This document shows positions 1 through 8,175 of a stretch of 24,328 nucleotides of DNA, one piece after another. Each line of letters begins with the position of its first letter. The stretch's first letter is position 1. The stretch is from JBJXFY01 sp046155815. Lineage in GTDB: Bacteria > Verrucomicrobiota > Verrucomicrobiia > Limisphaerales > CAIMTB01. Position numbers and translations under genes: made by a program. The notes below the pieces were generated by a model, which was not told the DNA's origin, did no database searches, and was given only the letters and a program-made list of their open reading frames with translations. Location of the stretch: contig JBJXFY010000401.1 in assembly GCA_046155815.1 (NCBI GenBank), positions 1 to 24,328 on the forward strand, given 5' to 3'.

Positions 1-226
1 CGCCGGCCAGCGCGGCGAAGTCCGTCGTCGCCCGCAGCCGGCCGGCCGTGACCTCGCGCGCGATCTCCGCGGCGGGAATGTGGCCGATGTAGCTCTGGCC
101 GTCGTTCAGCCGCGCCACCTTGGCTGCGTCCATGTCCAGCCCGGTCACGACGAGGCCGGCCCGCGCGAAGTGCAGCGCGAGCGGCAGCCCGACGTACCCG
201 AGGCCGATGATGCCGACGGAGGTCAC
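1..226 (-). CDS. Nucleotide-sugar dehydrogenase, N-terminal part (gene runs off the window)
   Basis: Only the first 75 codons are present. The protein begins with a Rossmann dinucleotide-binding motif, VGIIGLGYVGLPLA, followed by a beta strand ending in GLDMD, which is the NAD-binding start of the UDP-glucose/GDP-mannose dehydrogenase family. The segment LNDGQSYIGHIP resembles enzymes that oxidise UDP-N-acetylhexosamines (WbpA/WecC-like) more than UDP-glucose dehydrogenases, so a role in making sugar acids for surface polysaccharide is inferred. The start is GTG at 226-224; an in-frame TAG lies just upstream (about 242-244), so no longer version is possible. It is divergent from nadC across a short spacer. 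Catalytic cysteine and C-terminal domain lie outside the window, so substrate is not assignable. Confidence 0.85.
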   Translation of the reverse strand, partial: MTSVGIIGLGYVGLPLALHFARAGLVVTGLDMDAAKVARLNDGQSYIGHIPAAEIAREVTAGRLRATTDFAALAG

Positions 227-255
227 GGTGCGGAGATGCCACTATGGGAAGCGCC

Positions 256-284
256 CAGGTCCAAGCTCCAAGTTCCCAAGTACC
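256..284. repeat. Half-element of the TTCCAAG-type dispersed repeat
   Basis: The spacer between the nucleotide-sugar dehydrogenase and nadC contains tandem words of the form GTCCAAGCTCCAAGTTCCC. They match the arms of the much larger palindrome at 21752-21880 (words AATTCCAAGTTCCGAGTTCC and its complement). Only one arm is visible here. The similarity is seen directly; membership in one dispersed family is inferred from two copies in this window. Confidence 0.5.
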
Positions 285-350
285 GCTTCCGTCCGCCGCC
301 CGACCAGATTCGGGTTCGCGCCGCGGCGCCGGTTTGCGCAGACTGCGTCC

Positions 351-1201
<851 letters not shown>

Positions 1202-1205
<4 letters not shown>

Positions 1206-2191
1206 GCGCCCCCGGCCAGCTCGACACGGCGATCCTGCGCGCGCTGCACGAGGGCGGCCCGCTCGTGGGCGCGGAGCTTTCCGCCCGCCTGGGCGTGACG
1301 CGCGCCGCCGTCTGGGCGCGCATCGAGGAGCTGCGCCGCCTCGGCTACGAGATCGAGGCCAGCCCGCACGCCGGCTACCGCCTCGTGCAGACGCCGGACC
1401 TGCTGCACGCGGACGATCTCAAGGCGCGGCTGCCGGCAGGTACGCTGATCGGCCGCGACATCCAGGTATTCCACGAGACCGGCTCCACGAACGACGTGCT
1501 GGACCGCCTCGCGCGCGACGGCGTGGCCGAGGGCGTCGTGGTCTTCGCCGAGGCCCAGACGCGCGGCCGGGGACGGCTGGGGCGGACGTGGGTGTCGCCG
1601 CCGGGCAAGGGCCTGTGGTTCTCCGTGCTGCTGCGGCCGGAGCTGCGGCCTTCCGCGGCCACGCAGCTCACCATCGCCGCCGCCGTGGCGCTGCACCGCG
1701 CCGTGCTGGCCGTGTCGGGCCTGCGTGCGGAGATCAAGTGGCCTAACGACCTGCTCCTTGGCGGCCGCAAATGCGCCGGCATCCTCACCGAACTCAGCGC
1801 CGAGCCGGACCGCGTGCGGCACCTCGTGCTCGGCGTCGGCGTGGACGTCAACCTCACCGCCGCCGACCTGCCCCGCGAACTGCGCGACACGGCCACGTCG
1901 CTCAGGCTCGCGCTTGGTGAGCCGGTGGACCGCCCGGAGCTGGCCTCGCGCCTGCTGGCGGAACTCGACACGGCCTACGCCGCCGTTCGCACCGGCGGCT
2001 TCGAGGCGCTGGCCGACGAATGGGAGGAGGCCTGCGTCACACTCGGCCGGCAGGTCGTCGTGGATCTCGGCGTGCGCCGGATCAAAGGCCGGGCGGAATC
2101 CCTCGACCCGGAGGGTGCGCTGCTCGTCCGCACCGAGCACGGCCACCTTGAGCGCGTCGTGGGCGGCGACGTGATCCTCGCCCGGACATGA
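1202..2191 (+). CDS. birA: Bifunctional biotin-[acetyl-CoA-carboxylase] ligase / biotin operon repressor
   Basis: BirA activates biotin as biotinyl-AMP and attaches it to the lysine of biotin carboxyl carrier protein. The 329-residue protein has an N-terminal winged-helix domain (about 7-61, with GVTRAAVWARIEELRRLGY typical of BirA DNA-binding domains), then the ligase domain with TGSTND (93-98), GRGRLGR (122-128, the biotinyl-AMP loop), KWPNDLLL (179-186) and KCAGIL (190-195), and a C-terminal SH3-like part. Presence of the winged helix makes it a two-domain type that may also repress biotin genes; none are visible here. It overlaps nadC by GTGA and coaX by ATGA, giving a three-gene cofactor operon. 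Confidence 0.95.
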
Positions 2192-2940
2192 CGACGCTGC
2201 TCCTCGACATCGGCAACACGCACACGCACGCGGCGCTGGCCCGCGGGTCGCGGATGGGCCGGCCCATGGACGTGCCGACGCGCGGCTGGCGGAACGCGGA
2301 CGCCCCGCGCGCGCTCCTGGCCTGGCTGGCATCCCGCCGGCCCGACACCGCGGCCTTCTGCTCCGTCGTGCCGGCGGCGGACGCGCCGCTGCGGCGCTGG
2401 TTGAGGCGGGAGTTCAACCTGGCCCCGCTTGAACTGACGGCCGCCACGGCACGCGGCATCATGGTGGACTATCCGCGGCCCGAGACCATCGGTGCGGACC
2501 GGCTCGCGAACGCCATCGCGGCCCGCCACCTATTCGGCGCTCCGGTGCTGGTGGTGGACTTCGGCACGGCCGTCACGTTCGACATCGTGGACCGGCGGGG
2601 CGCCTATGTGGGGGGAGTGATCGCTCCCGGCCTGAGCGCGATGACGGACTACCTGCACGAGAAGACCGCCCTGCTGCCGCGCATCCGCATCCGCGAAGTG
2701 CGGAGCGCCATCGGCCGCAGCACGGAGGAGGCGATGCTCGTGGGCGCGGTCCACGGTTACCGCGGACTGGTCCGCGGGCTGATCGGCAGGATCCGCGGCG
2801 AGCTCGGCGCCGCGCGGCTGCCCGTGATCGCCACCGGGGGCTGCGCGAAGTTGATCGCGCGAGGCGTGCCGGAAATCCGGGCCGTGTGTCCCGCCCTTAC
2901 GCTGGAAGGCCTGCGGCTGGCGGCCACGGCGCAGGAATGA
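2188..2940 (+). CDS. coaX: Type III pantothenate kinase
   Basis: CoaX phosphorylates pantothenate in the first step of coenzyme A synthesis; type III enzymes belong to the ASKHA fold and need a monovalent cation. The 250-residue protein shows DIGNTHTHAAL at the N-terminus (7-17, phosphate-binding), ETIGADRLANA (99-109), DFGTAVTFD (124-132) and GGVIAPGLS (142-150). Length is normal. The ATG at 2188 overlaps the birA stop (ATGA). BirA and CoaX genes are often adjacent in bacteria, which supports both calls. It ends about 40 bases before the convergent ptsN-like gene. Confidence 0.95.
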   Translation: MTTLLLDIGNTHTHAALARGSRMGRPMDVPTRGWRNADAPRALLAWLASRRPDTAAFCSVVPAADAPLRRWLRREFNLAPLELTAATARGIMVDYPRPETIGADRLANAIAARHLFGAPVLVVDFGTAVTFDIVDRRGAYVGGVIAPGLSAMTDYLHEKTALLPRIRIREVRSAIGRSTEEAMLVGAVHGYRGLVRGLIGRIRGELGAARLPVIATGGCAKLIARGVPEIRAVCPALTLEGLRLAATAQE

Positions 2941-2944
2941 GGAA

Positions 2945-2972
2945 GCGCCGAGCCATCGGGGCTCCCCGGCGC
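2945..2972. terminator. Possible bidirectional hairpin between convergent coaX and ptsN
   Basis: GCGCCG (2945-2950) pairs with CGGCGC (2967-2972), extended by AGCC (2951-2954) with GGCT (2960-2963) across a three-base bulge and a five-base loop. It sits in the 42-base gap between two converging stop codons. No good T tract follows on either strand, so function as an intrinsic terminator is uncertain. Confidence 0.4.
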
Positions 2973-2982
2973 GAAACGCCCT

Positions 2983-3450
2983 TCACCGCGAGGCGCGCAT
3001 GGAGGCGAGCACCCGGTACATTGCGTCGGCGTCGGGGGCGGACTCGAGGGCGTCGCGGAACTCGCGGTTGTGCAGGTTCTTTGCGATGTTCGCGAGGGTG
3101 TGCAGGTGCTTCTGGAACTGCCCCTGCGGCACAAGAAAGAGGATGGTGAGCCTCACCGCCTGGTTGTCCAGCGCATCGAACTGCACGCCGCGCTGCGAGC
3201 GGCCCAGTGCGCCGCAGACTTCGCCGATGAGATCAGTCGAGGCGTGCGGGATGCCGACGCCAAAGCCGATGCCGGTGCTCATCGAGTGCTCGCGCTTCTT
3301 CACCGCGGCGGCGATGGCCTCGTTGTGCTCCGGCCGGATCCGGCCCGTCTCGACCAGCCGCGCGATCAGCTCGTCGATGGCCTCCCAGCGGGTCGCCGCC
3401 TGCATCGCGGGGATGATCTGCGCCGGGCTGAGGATGTCCGCCAAGTTCAT
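2983..3450 (-). CDS. ptsN: PTS EIIA-type protein (nitrogen-regulatory EIIA-Ntr / fructose EIIA domain)
   Basis: Single-domain 155-residue EIIA of the fructose/mannitol/Ntr class. The motif GIGFGVGIPHAST places the phosphorylatable histidine at about residue 69; the flanking REHSMSTG and the later ALDNQAVRLTILFLVPQG are also typical. Such stand-alone EIIA proteins usually receive phosphate from EI-Ntr/NPr and act in regulation (potassium transport, stress, nitrogen/carbon balance) rather than sugar uptake. No EIIB or EIIC domain, sigma-54 factor or NPr gene is next to it, so the Ntr-type role is inferred. ATG 3450 is chosen because homology begins at MNLADILSP, although the frame stays open upstream to 3723. 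Confidence 0.85.
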   Translation of the reverse strand: MNLADILSPAQIIPAMQAATRWEAIDELIARLVETGRIRPEHNEAIAAAVKKREHSMSTGIGFGVGIPHASTDLIGEVCGALGRSQRGVQFDALDNQAVRLTILFLVPQGQFQKHLHTLANIAKNLHNREFRDALESAPDADAMYRVLASMRASR

Positions 3451-3613
3451 GCGCGCTTCGTAGGAACGGAGATTTCGTCCGAGCGGAGGGGCACTGGCAA
3501 GGGGGAAGCGGAGGAAAATCCAAAGCCCGGCCCCTGGTTCCCGTTCAGCCCCAAGCGGCGGGTTCCAAAGCCGGCGACTGACCTCCCGCCTACTGGCTGC
3601 TCGGACCCGTCCA

Positions 3614-3670
3614 CGTCGTCGTCGTGGCCGGATCTGCCGCGTTTCGAGGCCCAGGACGAGGATGACGACG
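3614..3670. repeat. Imperfect hairpin element rich in GAC/GAG trinucleotides (copy A)
   Basis: CGTCGTC (3614-3620) pairs with GACGACG (3664-3670) and GGCC (3626-3629) with GGCC (3648-3651). Read on the minus strand it shares the words TCCTCGTCCT and CTCGAAA, in the same order and followed by a GATC-containing loop and ACGACGACGACG, with the perfect palindrome at 16156-16212. It occupies the 271-base gap between the divergent ptsN and nitroreductase genes; apart from this element I see no clear promoter in that gap. Confidence 0.55.
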
Positions 3671-3721
3671 AGCACCGCACGAGGACTTGGGCTTTGCCGC
3701 TTTGCCCCTATCCTCCTTTCC

Positions 3722-4372
3722 ATGACGCCGCTGCCCGCCCCTGGCCTGCTCGCCGCCCTCCGCTGGCGCTATGCCACCAAAGCCTTCGATCCCGTCCGCG
3801 TGATCCCTGAAGAACTCTGGGATGCGCTCGAGGAAACCCTCGTGCTCACGCCCTCGTCGTTTGGCCTGCAGCCGTGGCATTTCGTGGTGCTCACGGACCG
3901 CGCCCTGCGCGAGCGGCTGGTACCGCATTCCTGGGGCCAGCGGCAGGTGGCCGAGTGCTCGCACTTCGTGGTGATGTGCATCCACAGGGGCGTCGGCACG
4001 GCGGAGATTGATGCCCTGCTGGCGCGCACCTCCGAGGTCCGCGGCACACCGCCGGCGCAGCTGGCCGGATTTCGGAAGATGATGGTTGGCTCGCTCGTGG
4101 AGGGCCCCGGCGCGGCGGCGATCAACGAGTGGGCCACGCGCCAGGCCTACATCGCGCTGGGCAATTTCATGACCGCCGCCGCCGTGCTTGGCGTGGACAC
4201 CTGCCCGATGGAAGGCTTCGAGCCGGCGAGATTCGACGAAATCCTCGGCCTGCCCGAGCGCAACCTCACCAGCACGGTCTGCTGCGCGGCGGGCTACCGG
4301 TCGCCCTCGGACAAGTACGCCGTGCTGCCCAAAGTGCGCTTCCCCCGCGCGCAGGTGATCGAGCGCCGGTAA
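3722..4372 (+). CDS. NAD(P)H-dependent nitroreductase family flavoprotein
   Basis: The 216-residue protein belongs to the FMN-binding nitroreductase family (NfsB/YdgI-like). It starts LRWRYATKAFDP, the usual arginine-rich FMN phosphate contact; TPSSFGLQPWHFVVL (43-57) is the conserved QPW segment beside the flavin; the C-terminus has GYRSPSDKYAVLPKVRF, matching the family GYR..D..A..KVR ending. Substrate cannot be read from sequence: such enzymes reduce nitroaromatics, quinones or flavins. ATG 3722 is chosen as homology begins at LLAALRWRYAT and the upstream extension encodes the low-complexity hairpin region. Stands alone; divergent from ptsN. Confidence 0.9.
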   Translation: MTPLPAPGLLAALRWRYATKAFDPVRVIPEELWDALEETLVLTPSSFGLQPWHFVVLTDRALRERLVPHSWGQRQVAECSHFVVMCIHRGVGTAEIDALLARTSEVRGTPPAQLAGFRKMMVGSLVEGPGAAAINEWATRQAYIALGNFMTAAAVLGVDTCPMEGFEPARFDEILGLPERNLTSTVCCAAGYRSPSDKYAVLPKVRFPRAQVIERR

Positions 4373-4516
4373 GGCACGGCGGTCGTGCGCGACCCGGTCG
4401 GAAAGCGAAGCCACATGCTCGCGCGAACGGATACGAATCAGGAGCCCAAAGCGGGGGACGGCGGCGGCCCCGGCGCGGGGTAAGTTCTCCCGCAGGGTTT
4501 CCCTCTCCGTCGCCGC

Positions 4517-4927
4517 ATGAGTCCCCGCGTGAAATCGCTGCTGGCGGCGACGGTGCTGGCGGCGCTCGTCCTCTTCGCCGGTCCGGCCATGCAACCCGTC
4601 CTCCAGCGCGGTCTGGAGGCGGTGGCGGCGCTGGGCTGGCGGGGGCCAGTGGTCTTCGCGCTGGTCCACGCCGCGGCCACGGTGCTGCGGGTGCCCGGCT
4701 CCGTGCTCACGCCCGGGGCCGGCGCGCTCTTCGGGCTGGGCAGGGATTTCGCCACGGTGCTGTACGGAGCGACGCTCTGGGCGACGCTGGCCTTCCTCGT
4801 GGGGCGCCACCTCGCGGGGGACCGGGTCACGACGGCGGCCAGGGGTATCGTTCATGCCGCGCCTTCAACGCGAGCACCGCGGCGTGCAGGCGGCGGGCGA
4901 GTTCCTTCCGGTCGGAGACGCCGGTGA
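4517..4927 (+). pseudogene. TVP38/TMEM64 (SNARE-associated/DedA-like) membrane protein, 3'-truncated
   Basis: The first about 105 codons encode a typical TVP38/TMEM64 N-terminal half: a membrane helix (8-25), then RVPGSVLTPGAGALFGLGRDFATVLYGATLWATLAFLVGRHLAG, the glycine-rich re-entrant core of the family. Family members are normally about 220 residues or longer. Here homology stops near position 4840, and the remaining codons to the TGA at 4925-4927 are merely the antisense of the convergent acyltransferase (arginine- and proline-rich, no hydrophobic segments). The acyltransferase stop codon is at 4829-4827, so the two coding regions overlap by about 100 bases. The best reading is that a deletion or rearrangement removed the 3' half. 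A functional short form cannot be excluded. Confidence 0.7.
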
Positions 4928-5606
4928 CCGGCTCGCCGTAGAAGACGTGCCCGACAACGCGTGGCAGTGCGCAAAGGTTCAGCAGGTGCGGGGCGAAGGT
5001 CATGTCGCGCCAGTACGCCACGTCGTCGGCGACGGTTCCGCCCTCGACCTCGTAGGTAATCCACGCGGGCGTGACGGGCCAGCCGCGGGTGGCGGCCGGC
5101 TCGAAGAGCGAGGGTTTGAAGGGCAGCACGGTCTCGCCGCCGCTGCTGGTGCCCTCGGGAAACAGTCCGATGACGGTGCCGCCCTCGATGATCGGCGCGA
5201 AGGCGGCGGCGATGTCCGCGACGTGGCCGCGGCGGTCGCGCCGGAGGAAGAGCGTTCCGCCAAAGCCGGCGAGCTGTCCGAACACCGGCCACCAGCGGAC
5301 GCTGGCCTTCGCGACGAAGATCATGGGTCGCGCCGCGGCCAGCACCGGGATGTCCGAGTAGCTGAGGTGATTGCAGACGAGCAGGCCGAGCGGGGGCGGC
5401 GTGCCGTGGTGCCGCCAGCCCAGGCCGAGCCCGCCCGCCGTGCGCTGCGCGGCCCAATGCAGCCAAGCGGCCCGCACCCGCACGTCGCGCGCGCGGCCGG
5501 TCAGCCAGCGACGGAAGAGAAACTCCACGGCGACGAGGATCACGGCGGCGAGGAAACCGCCGAGGTGCCCGAGCGTGCGGAGGGGATGGTGCAGCGCGCG
5601 TCGCAC
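4827..5606 (-). CDS. PlsC-type 1-acyl-sn-glycerol-3-phosphate acyltransferase
   Basis: The 259-residue protein carries the acyltransferase blocks: NHLSYSD (79-85, the catalytic H-x4-D), GTLFLRRDRRG (117-127, block II), FPEGTSSGG (149-157, block III) and VTPAWITY (block IV). One N-terminal hydrophobic helix (about 14-32) would anchor it to the inner membrane. This fits transfer of an acyl chain to lysophosphatidic acid in phospholipid synthesis, although some relatives acylate ornithine lipids or lipid A precursors. The start is GTG 5606, six bases after the pyrB stop, so it is probably co-transcribed with pyrB. Its 3' end collides with the truncated TVP38 gene. Confidence 0.9.
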   Translation of the reverse strand: MRRALHHPLRTLGHLGGFLAAVILVAVEFLFRRWLTGRARDVRVRAAWLHWAAQRTAGGLGLGWRHHGTPPPLGLLVCNHLSYSDIPVLAAARPMIFVAKASVRWWPVFGQLAGFGGTLFLRRDRRGHVADIAAAFAPIIEGGTVIGLFPEGTSSGGETVLPFKPSLFEPAATRGWPVTPAWITYEVEGGTVADDVAYWRDMTFAPHLLNLCALPRVVGHVFYGEPVTGVSDRKELARRLHAAVLALKARHERYPWPPS

Positions 5607-5612
5607 GGCGCG

Positions 5613-6560
5613 TCAGCTCCGGCCGAGCGCGGGGTCGCCGCCGCTGACGAGGTAGAGCACGGCCATGCGGACGGCGACACCGTTGGCGACCTGCTCCAGG
5701 ATGACGGAGCGCGGTCCGTCCGCGGTGTCGGAGTCGATCTCGACGCCGCGGTTGATCGGTCCGGGGTGCATGATGATCACCTCGGGCTTGAGGCGGCGCA
5801 TCCGTTCGGCGTCGAGGCCGAAGAGGGCGCGGTATTCTCCGATGCCGGGGAACATGGAGCGGCGCTGCCGTTCATGCTGGATGCGGAGGAGGTTGACGAC
5901 GTCGGCTTCGGCGAGGGCCCGTTCGAGGGCGGCGGGCGTGCTGGCGAGGCGGCAACCGAGGGCGGCAAAGTGGTCCGGCACCAGCGTGCGCGGGCCGGCC
6001 ACGGTGACCTCCGCGCCAAGGTGGCGGAGGGCCCAAATGTTCGAGCGCGCCACCCGGCTGAAAAGGATGTCGCCGAGGATCACGACCTGAAGTCCCTTCA
6101 GGGACGGCTGATGCTCACGGATGGTGAAGATGTCGAGCAGCGCCTGCGTGGGGTGCTCGTGCGCGCCGTCGCCGGCGTTGATGACATGGGAGCGGAGGAA
6201 GCGGGCGAGGAAGTGAGGTGCGCCCGCGGCCTGGTGGCGGATGACCACGATGTCCGCGTTCATCGCCTCGAGGTTGCGCGCGGTGTCGCGGAGGGTCTCG
6301 CCCTTCTTCAGGGACGAGGACTCGGCGGTGAAGTTGACGACGTCCGCGGAGAGGCGCTGGGCCGCGAGCTGGAAGCTGATGCGGGTGCGTGTCGAGGGCT
6401 CGACGAAGAGGTTGATGACCGTCTTGCCGCGCAGGTAAGGCTCGCTCTTGATGTTGCGGCCGGCGAGCAGCTTGAAGGCGCGGGCGGTGTCGAGCACCGT
6501 GTTCAGCTCGGCCGGGGAAAGGGATTCAATGTCGAGGAGGTGCGGGCGGTTCCAGGTCAT
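5613..6560 (-). CDS. pyrB: Aspartate carbamoyltransferase catalytic subunit
   Basis: PyrB condenses carbamoyl phosphate with aspartate, the committed step of pyrimidine synthesis. The 315-residue protein shows FVEPSTRTRISFQ (52-64, carbamoyl phosphate site), SSSLKKGETLRDT (81-93), HEHPTQALLDIF (134-145), LLRIQHERQ (aspartate-site RxQxER) and MHPGPINRGVEI. These separate it from ornithine carbamoyltransferase. ATG 6560 is chosen because MTWNRPHLL matches the usual start, although the frame is open further upstream. Verrucomicrobial pyrB is often paired with pyrR or pyrC, but here it is followed by an acyltransferase gene instead. No pyrimidine attenuator was recognised upstream. Confidence 0.95.
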   Translation of the reverse strand: MTWNRPHLLDIESLSPAELNTVLDTARAFKLLAGRNIKSEPYLRGKTVINLFVEPSTRTRISFQLAAQRLSADVVNFTAESSSLKKGETLRDTARNLEAMNADIVVIRHQAAGAPHFLARFLRSHVINAGDGAHEHPTQALLDIFTIREHQPSLKGLQVVILGDILFSRVARSNIWALRHLGAEVTVAGPRTLVPDHFAALGCRLASTPAALERALAEADVVNLLRIQHERQRRSMFPGIGEYRALFGLDAERMRRLKPEVIIMHPGPINRGVEIDSDTADGPRSVILEQVANGVAVRMAVLYLVSGGDPALGRS

Positions 6561-6651
6561 GCGGGAGTGCCGGCGGATGCGGGCGGACACGCCGAATCTC
6601 TCCGGAGAGCCACGGGTCCGGCAACAGCTTTCCCGGCGGCGTCGGGAAGGC

Positions 6652-6882
6652 TCAGGCGGCGAGAGCGTGGCATCCGCGACCGGCGAGCATCTCGCGGCGC
6701 GCACGGCGCCACGCGGCCCGGTGCTTGAGGATCCAGTCGGTCAGGGCGTAGTCGAAGCCGACGTCATAGCCGCGCTTTTCGGATTCGTACCACTTGTGGA
6801 CCAAGATCTCGCGCCGTTCGGCCTGAAACTCCTGGTACAGCGTGGACGATTCAATGGTGTCGGGGGGCACGGCGCAATTCAT
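6652..6882 (-). CDS. Small conserved protein of unknown function
   Basis: A 76-residue protein with the pattern LYQEFQAERREILVHKWYESEKRGYDVGFDYALTDWILKHRAAWRRAR; only short pieces are diagnostic, notably HKWYESEKRGYDVG and ALTDWILKHR. I associate this pattern with small uncharacterised proteins found in several bacterial phyla, but cannot name a domain with certainty. It is strongly charged, likely helical, has no signal peptide or membrane segment, and would be cytoplasmic. ATG 6882 has no evident Shine-Dalgarno sequence. It lies upstream of pyrB on the same strand, 91 bases before the pyrB start, and is divergent from the leuB-like gene. Confidence 0.7.
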   Translation of the reverse strand: MNCAVPPDTIESSTLYQEFQAERREILVHKWYESEKRGYDVGFDYALTDWILKHRAAWRRARREMLAGRGCHALAA

Positions 6883-7048
6883 GGGGGGCGGGAATGGTCA
6901 GGGGTACGTCACAGGATTGCAGCGCTGTTGTAACTGCGGCGCAGGCTAGCACAAGCGGCAAGTTGCGCCACCTGCCCGGGCAAAATCCCCGTTGCCCGCC
7001 GGGCGGTCCTGCCTATCCTCATCGCTCCGCTTGCGGAACCTCAACTGC

Positions 7049-8152
7049 ATGAAGAGCCACGATATCGCCGTGCTGCCGGGTGACGGCACCGGCCCCGAAG
7101 TGACCGCCGAGGCCCTCAAGGTCGCCGAGGCGGCCGGGCGCAAGTTCGGCTTCAGGCTGAACTGGCACGCCTACGACTTTGGCGGCGACCGCTACCTCAG
7201 GACCGGCGAGGTGCTGCCGGACAGCGCGGTGGCGGAGTTCCGCCGGTACAAGGCCATCTACCTCGGCGCCGTCGGGCACCCGCAGGTGAAGCCCGGCATC
7301 CTCGAGAAGGGCATCCTTCTCCGCCTGCGCTTCGAGCTCGAGCAGTACATCAACCTCCGCCCGGTGAAGCTCTACCGTGTGCAGGATTGCCCGCTGAAGG
7401 ACAAGACGCCGGAGCACATTGACTTCATCGTCGTCCGCGAGAACAACGAGGGCCTGTACGCCGGTGCCGGTGGCAACCTCTTCAAGGGCACGCCGCACGA
7501 GGTCGCCGTGCAGGAGTCCATCAACACCCGTCGTGGCGTGGACCGCTGCCTCCAGTACGCCTTCGAGCTGGCGAAGAAGCGCCGCGACGCCCGGCCATGG
7601 AAGGGCCTCAAGCCCGAGGACACCGCCGCCGGCAGGACCGCGCAGCTTACGCTCTGCGGCAAGACCAACGTGCTCACGTACGCCTTCGACCTCTGGTGGC
7701 GCGCCTTCCAGGATCTGGCCCCGGCGTACCCGACGGTGAAGCCGGACTACGCCCACGTGGACGCCATCTGCATGTGGTTTGTGAAGAACCCGGAGTGGTT
7801 CGACGTGATCGTCACGGACAACATGTTTGGCGACATCATCACGGACCTCGCCGCCATGATCCAGGGCGGCCTCGGCGTGGCCGCCGGCGGCAACCTCAAC
7901 CCCGGGGGCACCTCGATGTTCGAGTGCATGGGCGGCAGCGCGCCGAAGTACACCGGCCAGAATGTCATCAACCCCCTCGCCGCCATCAACGCCGCCGGCA
8001 TGATGCTCGACTTCCTCGGCGAACACGAGGCCGCCGCCGCCGTGGACGCCGCGGTCGTGGAGGTCATCAACACGAAGATCGAGGGCCTCGCCGCCGGCAA
8101 GATGGGCCACGGCACCCGCGAGGTTGGCGACCTTGTGGCGGCGGCGGTCTGA
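7049..8152 (+). CDS. Isopropylmalate/isocitrate dehydrogenase family enzyme, probably 3-isopropylmalate dehydrogenase
   Basis: The 367-residue protein is a beta-decarboxylating NAD(P)-dependent dehydrogenase: IAVLPGDGTGPEV at the N-terminus, VVRENNEGLYAG, CGKTNVLTYAFDLWWRAF, DAICMWFVKNPEWFDVIVTDNMFGDIITDLAAM (metal and substrate residues) and NPLAAINAAGMMLDFLGE. These fit LeuB of leucine synthesis. Two positions are unusual: the nucleotide loop usually written FEPVHGSAPDIAG is here FECMGGSAPKYTG, and the substrate loop ENNEGLYAGAGG looks like isocitrate or tartrate dehydrogenases. I recall similar variants in PVC bacteria annotated as LeuB. ATG 7049 begins the homology. No leuA, leuC or leuD is adjacent. 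Confidence 0.85.
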   Translation: MKSHDIAVLPGDGTGPEVTAEALKVAEAAGRKFGFRLNWHAYDFGGDRYLRTGEVLPDSAVAEFRRYKAIYLGAVGHPQVKPGILEKGILLRLRFELEQYINLRPVKLYRVQDCPLKDKTPEHIDFIVVRENNEGLYAGAGGNLFKGTPHEVAVQESINTRRGVDRCLQYAFELAKKRRDARPWKGLKPEDTAAGRTAQLTLCGKTNVLTYAFDLWWRAFQDLAPAYPTVKPDYAHVDAICMWFVKNPEWFDVIVTDNMFGDIITDLAAMIQGGLGVAAGGNLNPGGTSMFECMGGSAPKYTGQNVINPLAAINAAGMMLDFLGEHEAAAAVDAAVVEVINTKIEGLAAGKMGHGTREVGDLVAAAV

Positions 8153-8175
8153 ACCGCCCGCAACTTCCGGCCGCC

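Noticed and set aside
3600..3680. A poly-serine or poly-aspartate stretch as a low-complexity protein region
   Set aside because: It is better explained as a non-coding hairpin element, because the related palindrome at 16156-16212 has the same words and also lies between genes.
6883..7048. A promoter pair in the divergent gap between the small protein and the leuB-like gene
   Set aside because: Possible TTG boxes are present but no matching -10 sequence at a normal spacing could be found on either strand.
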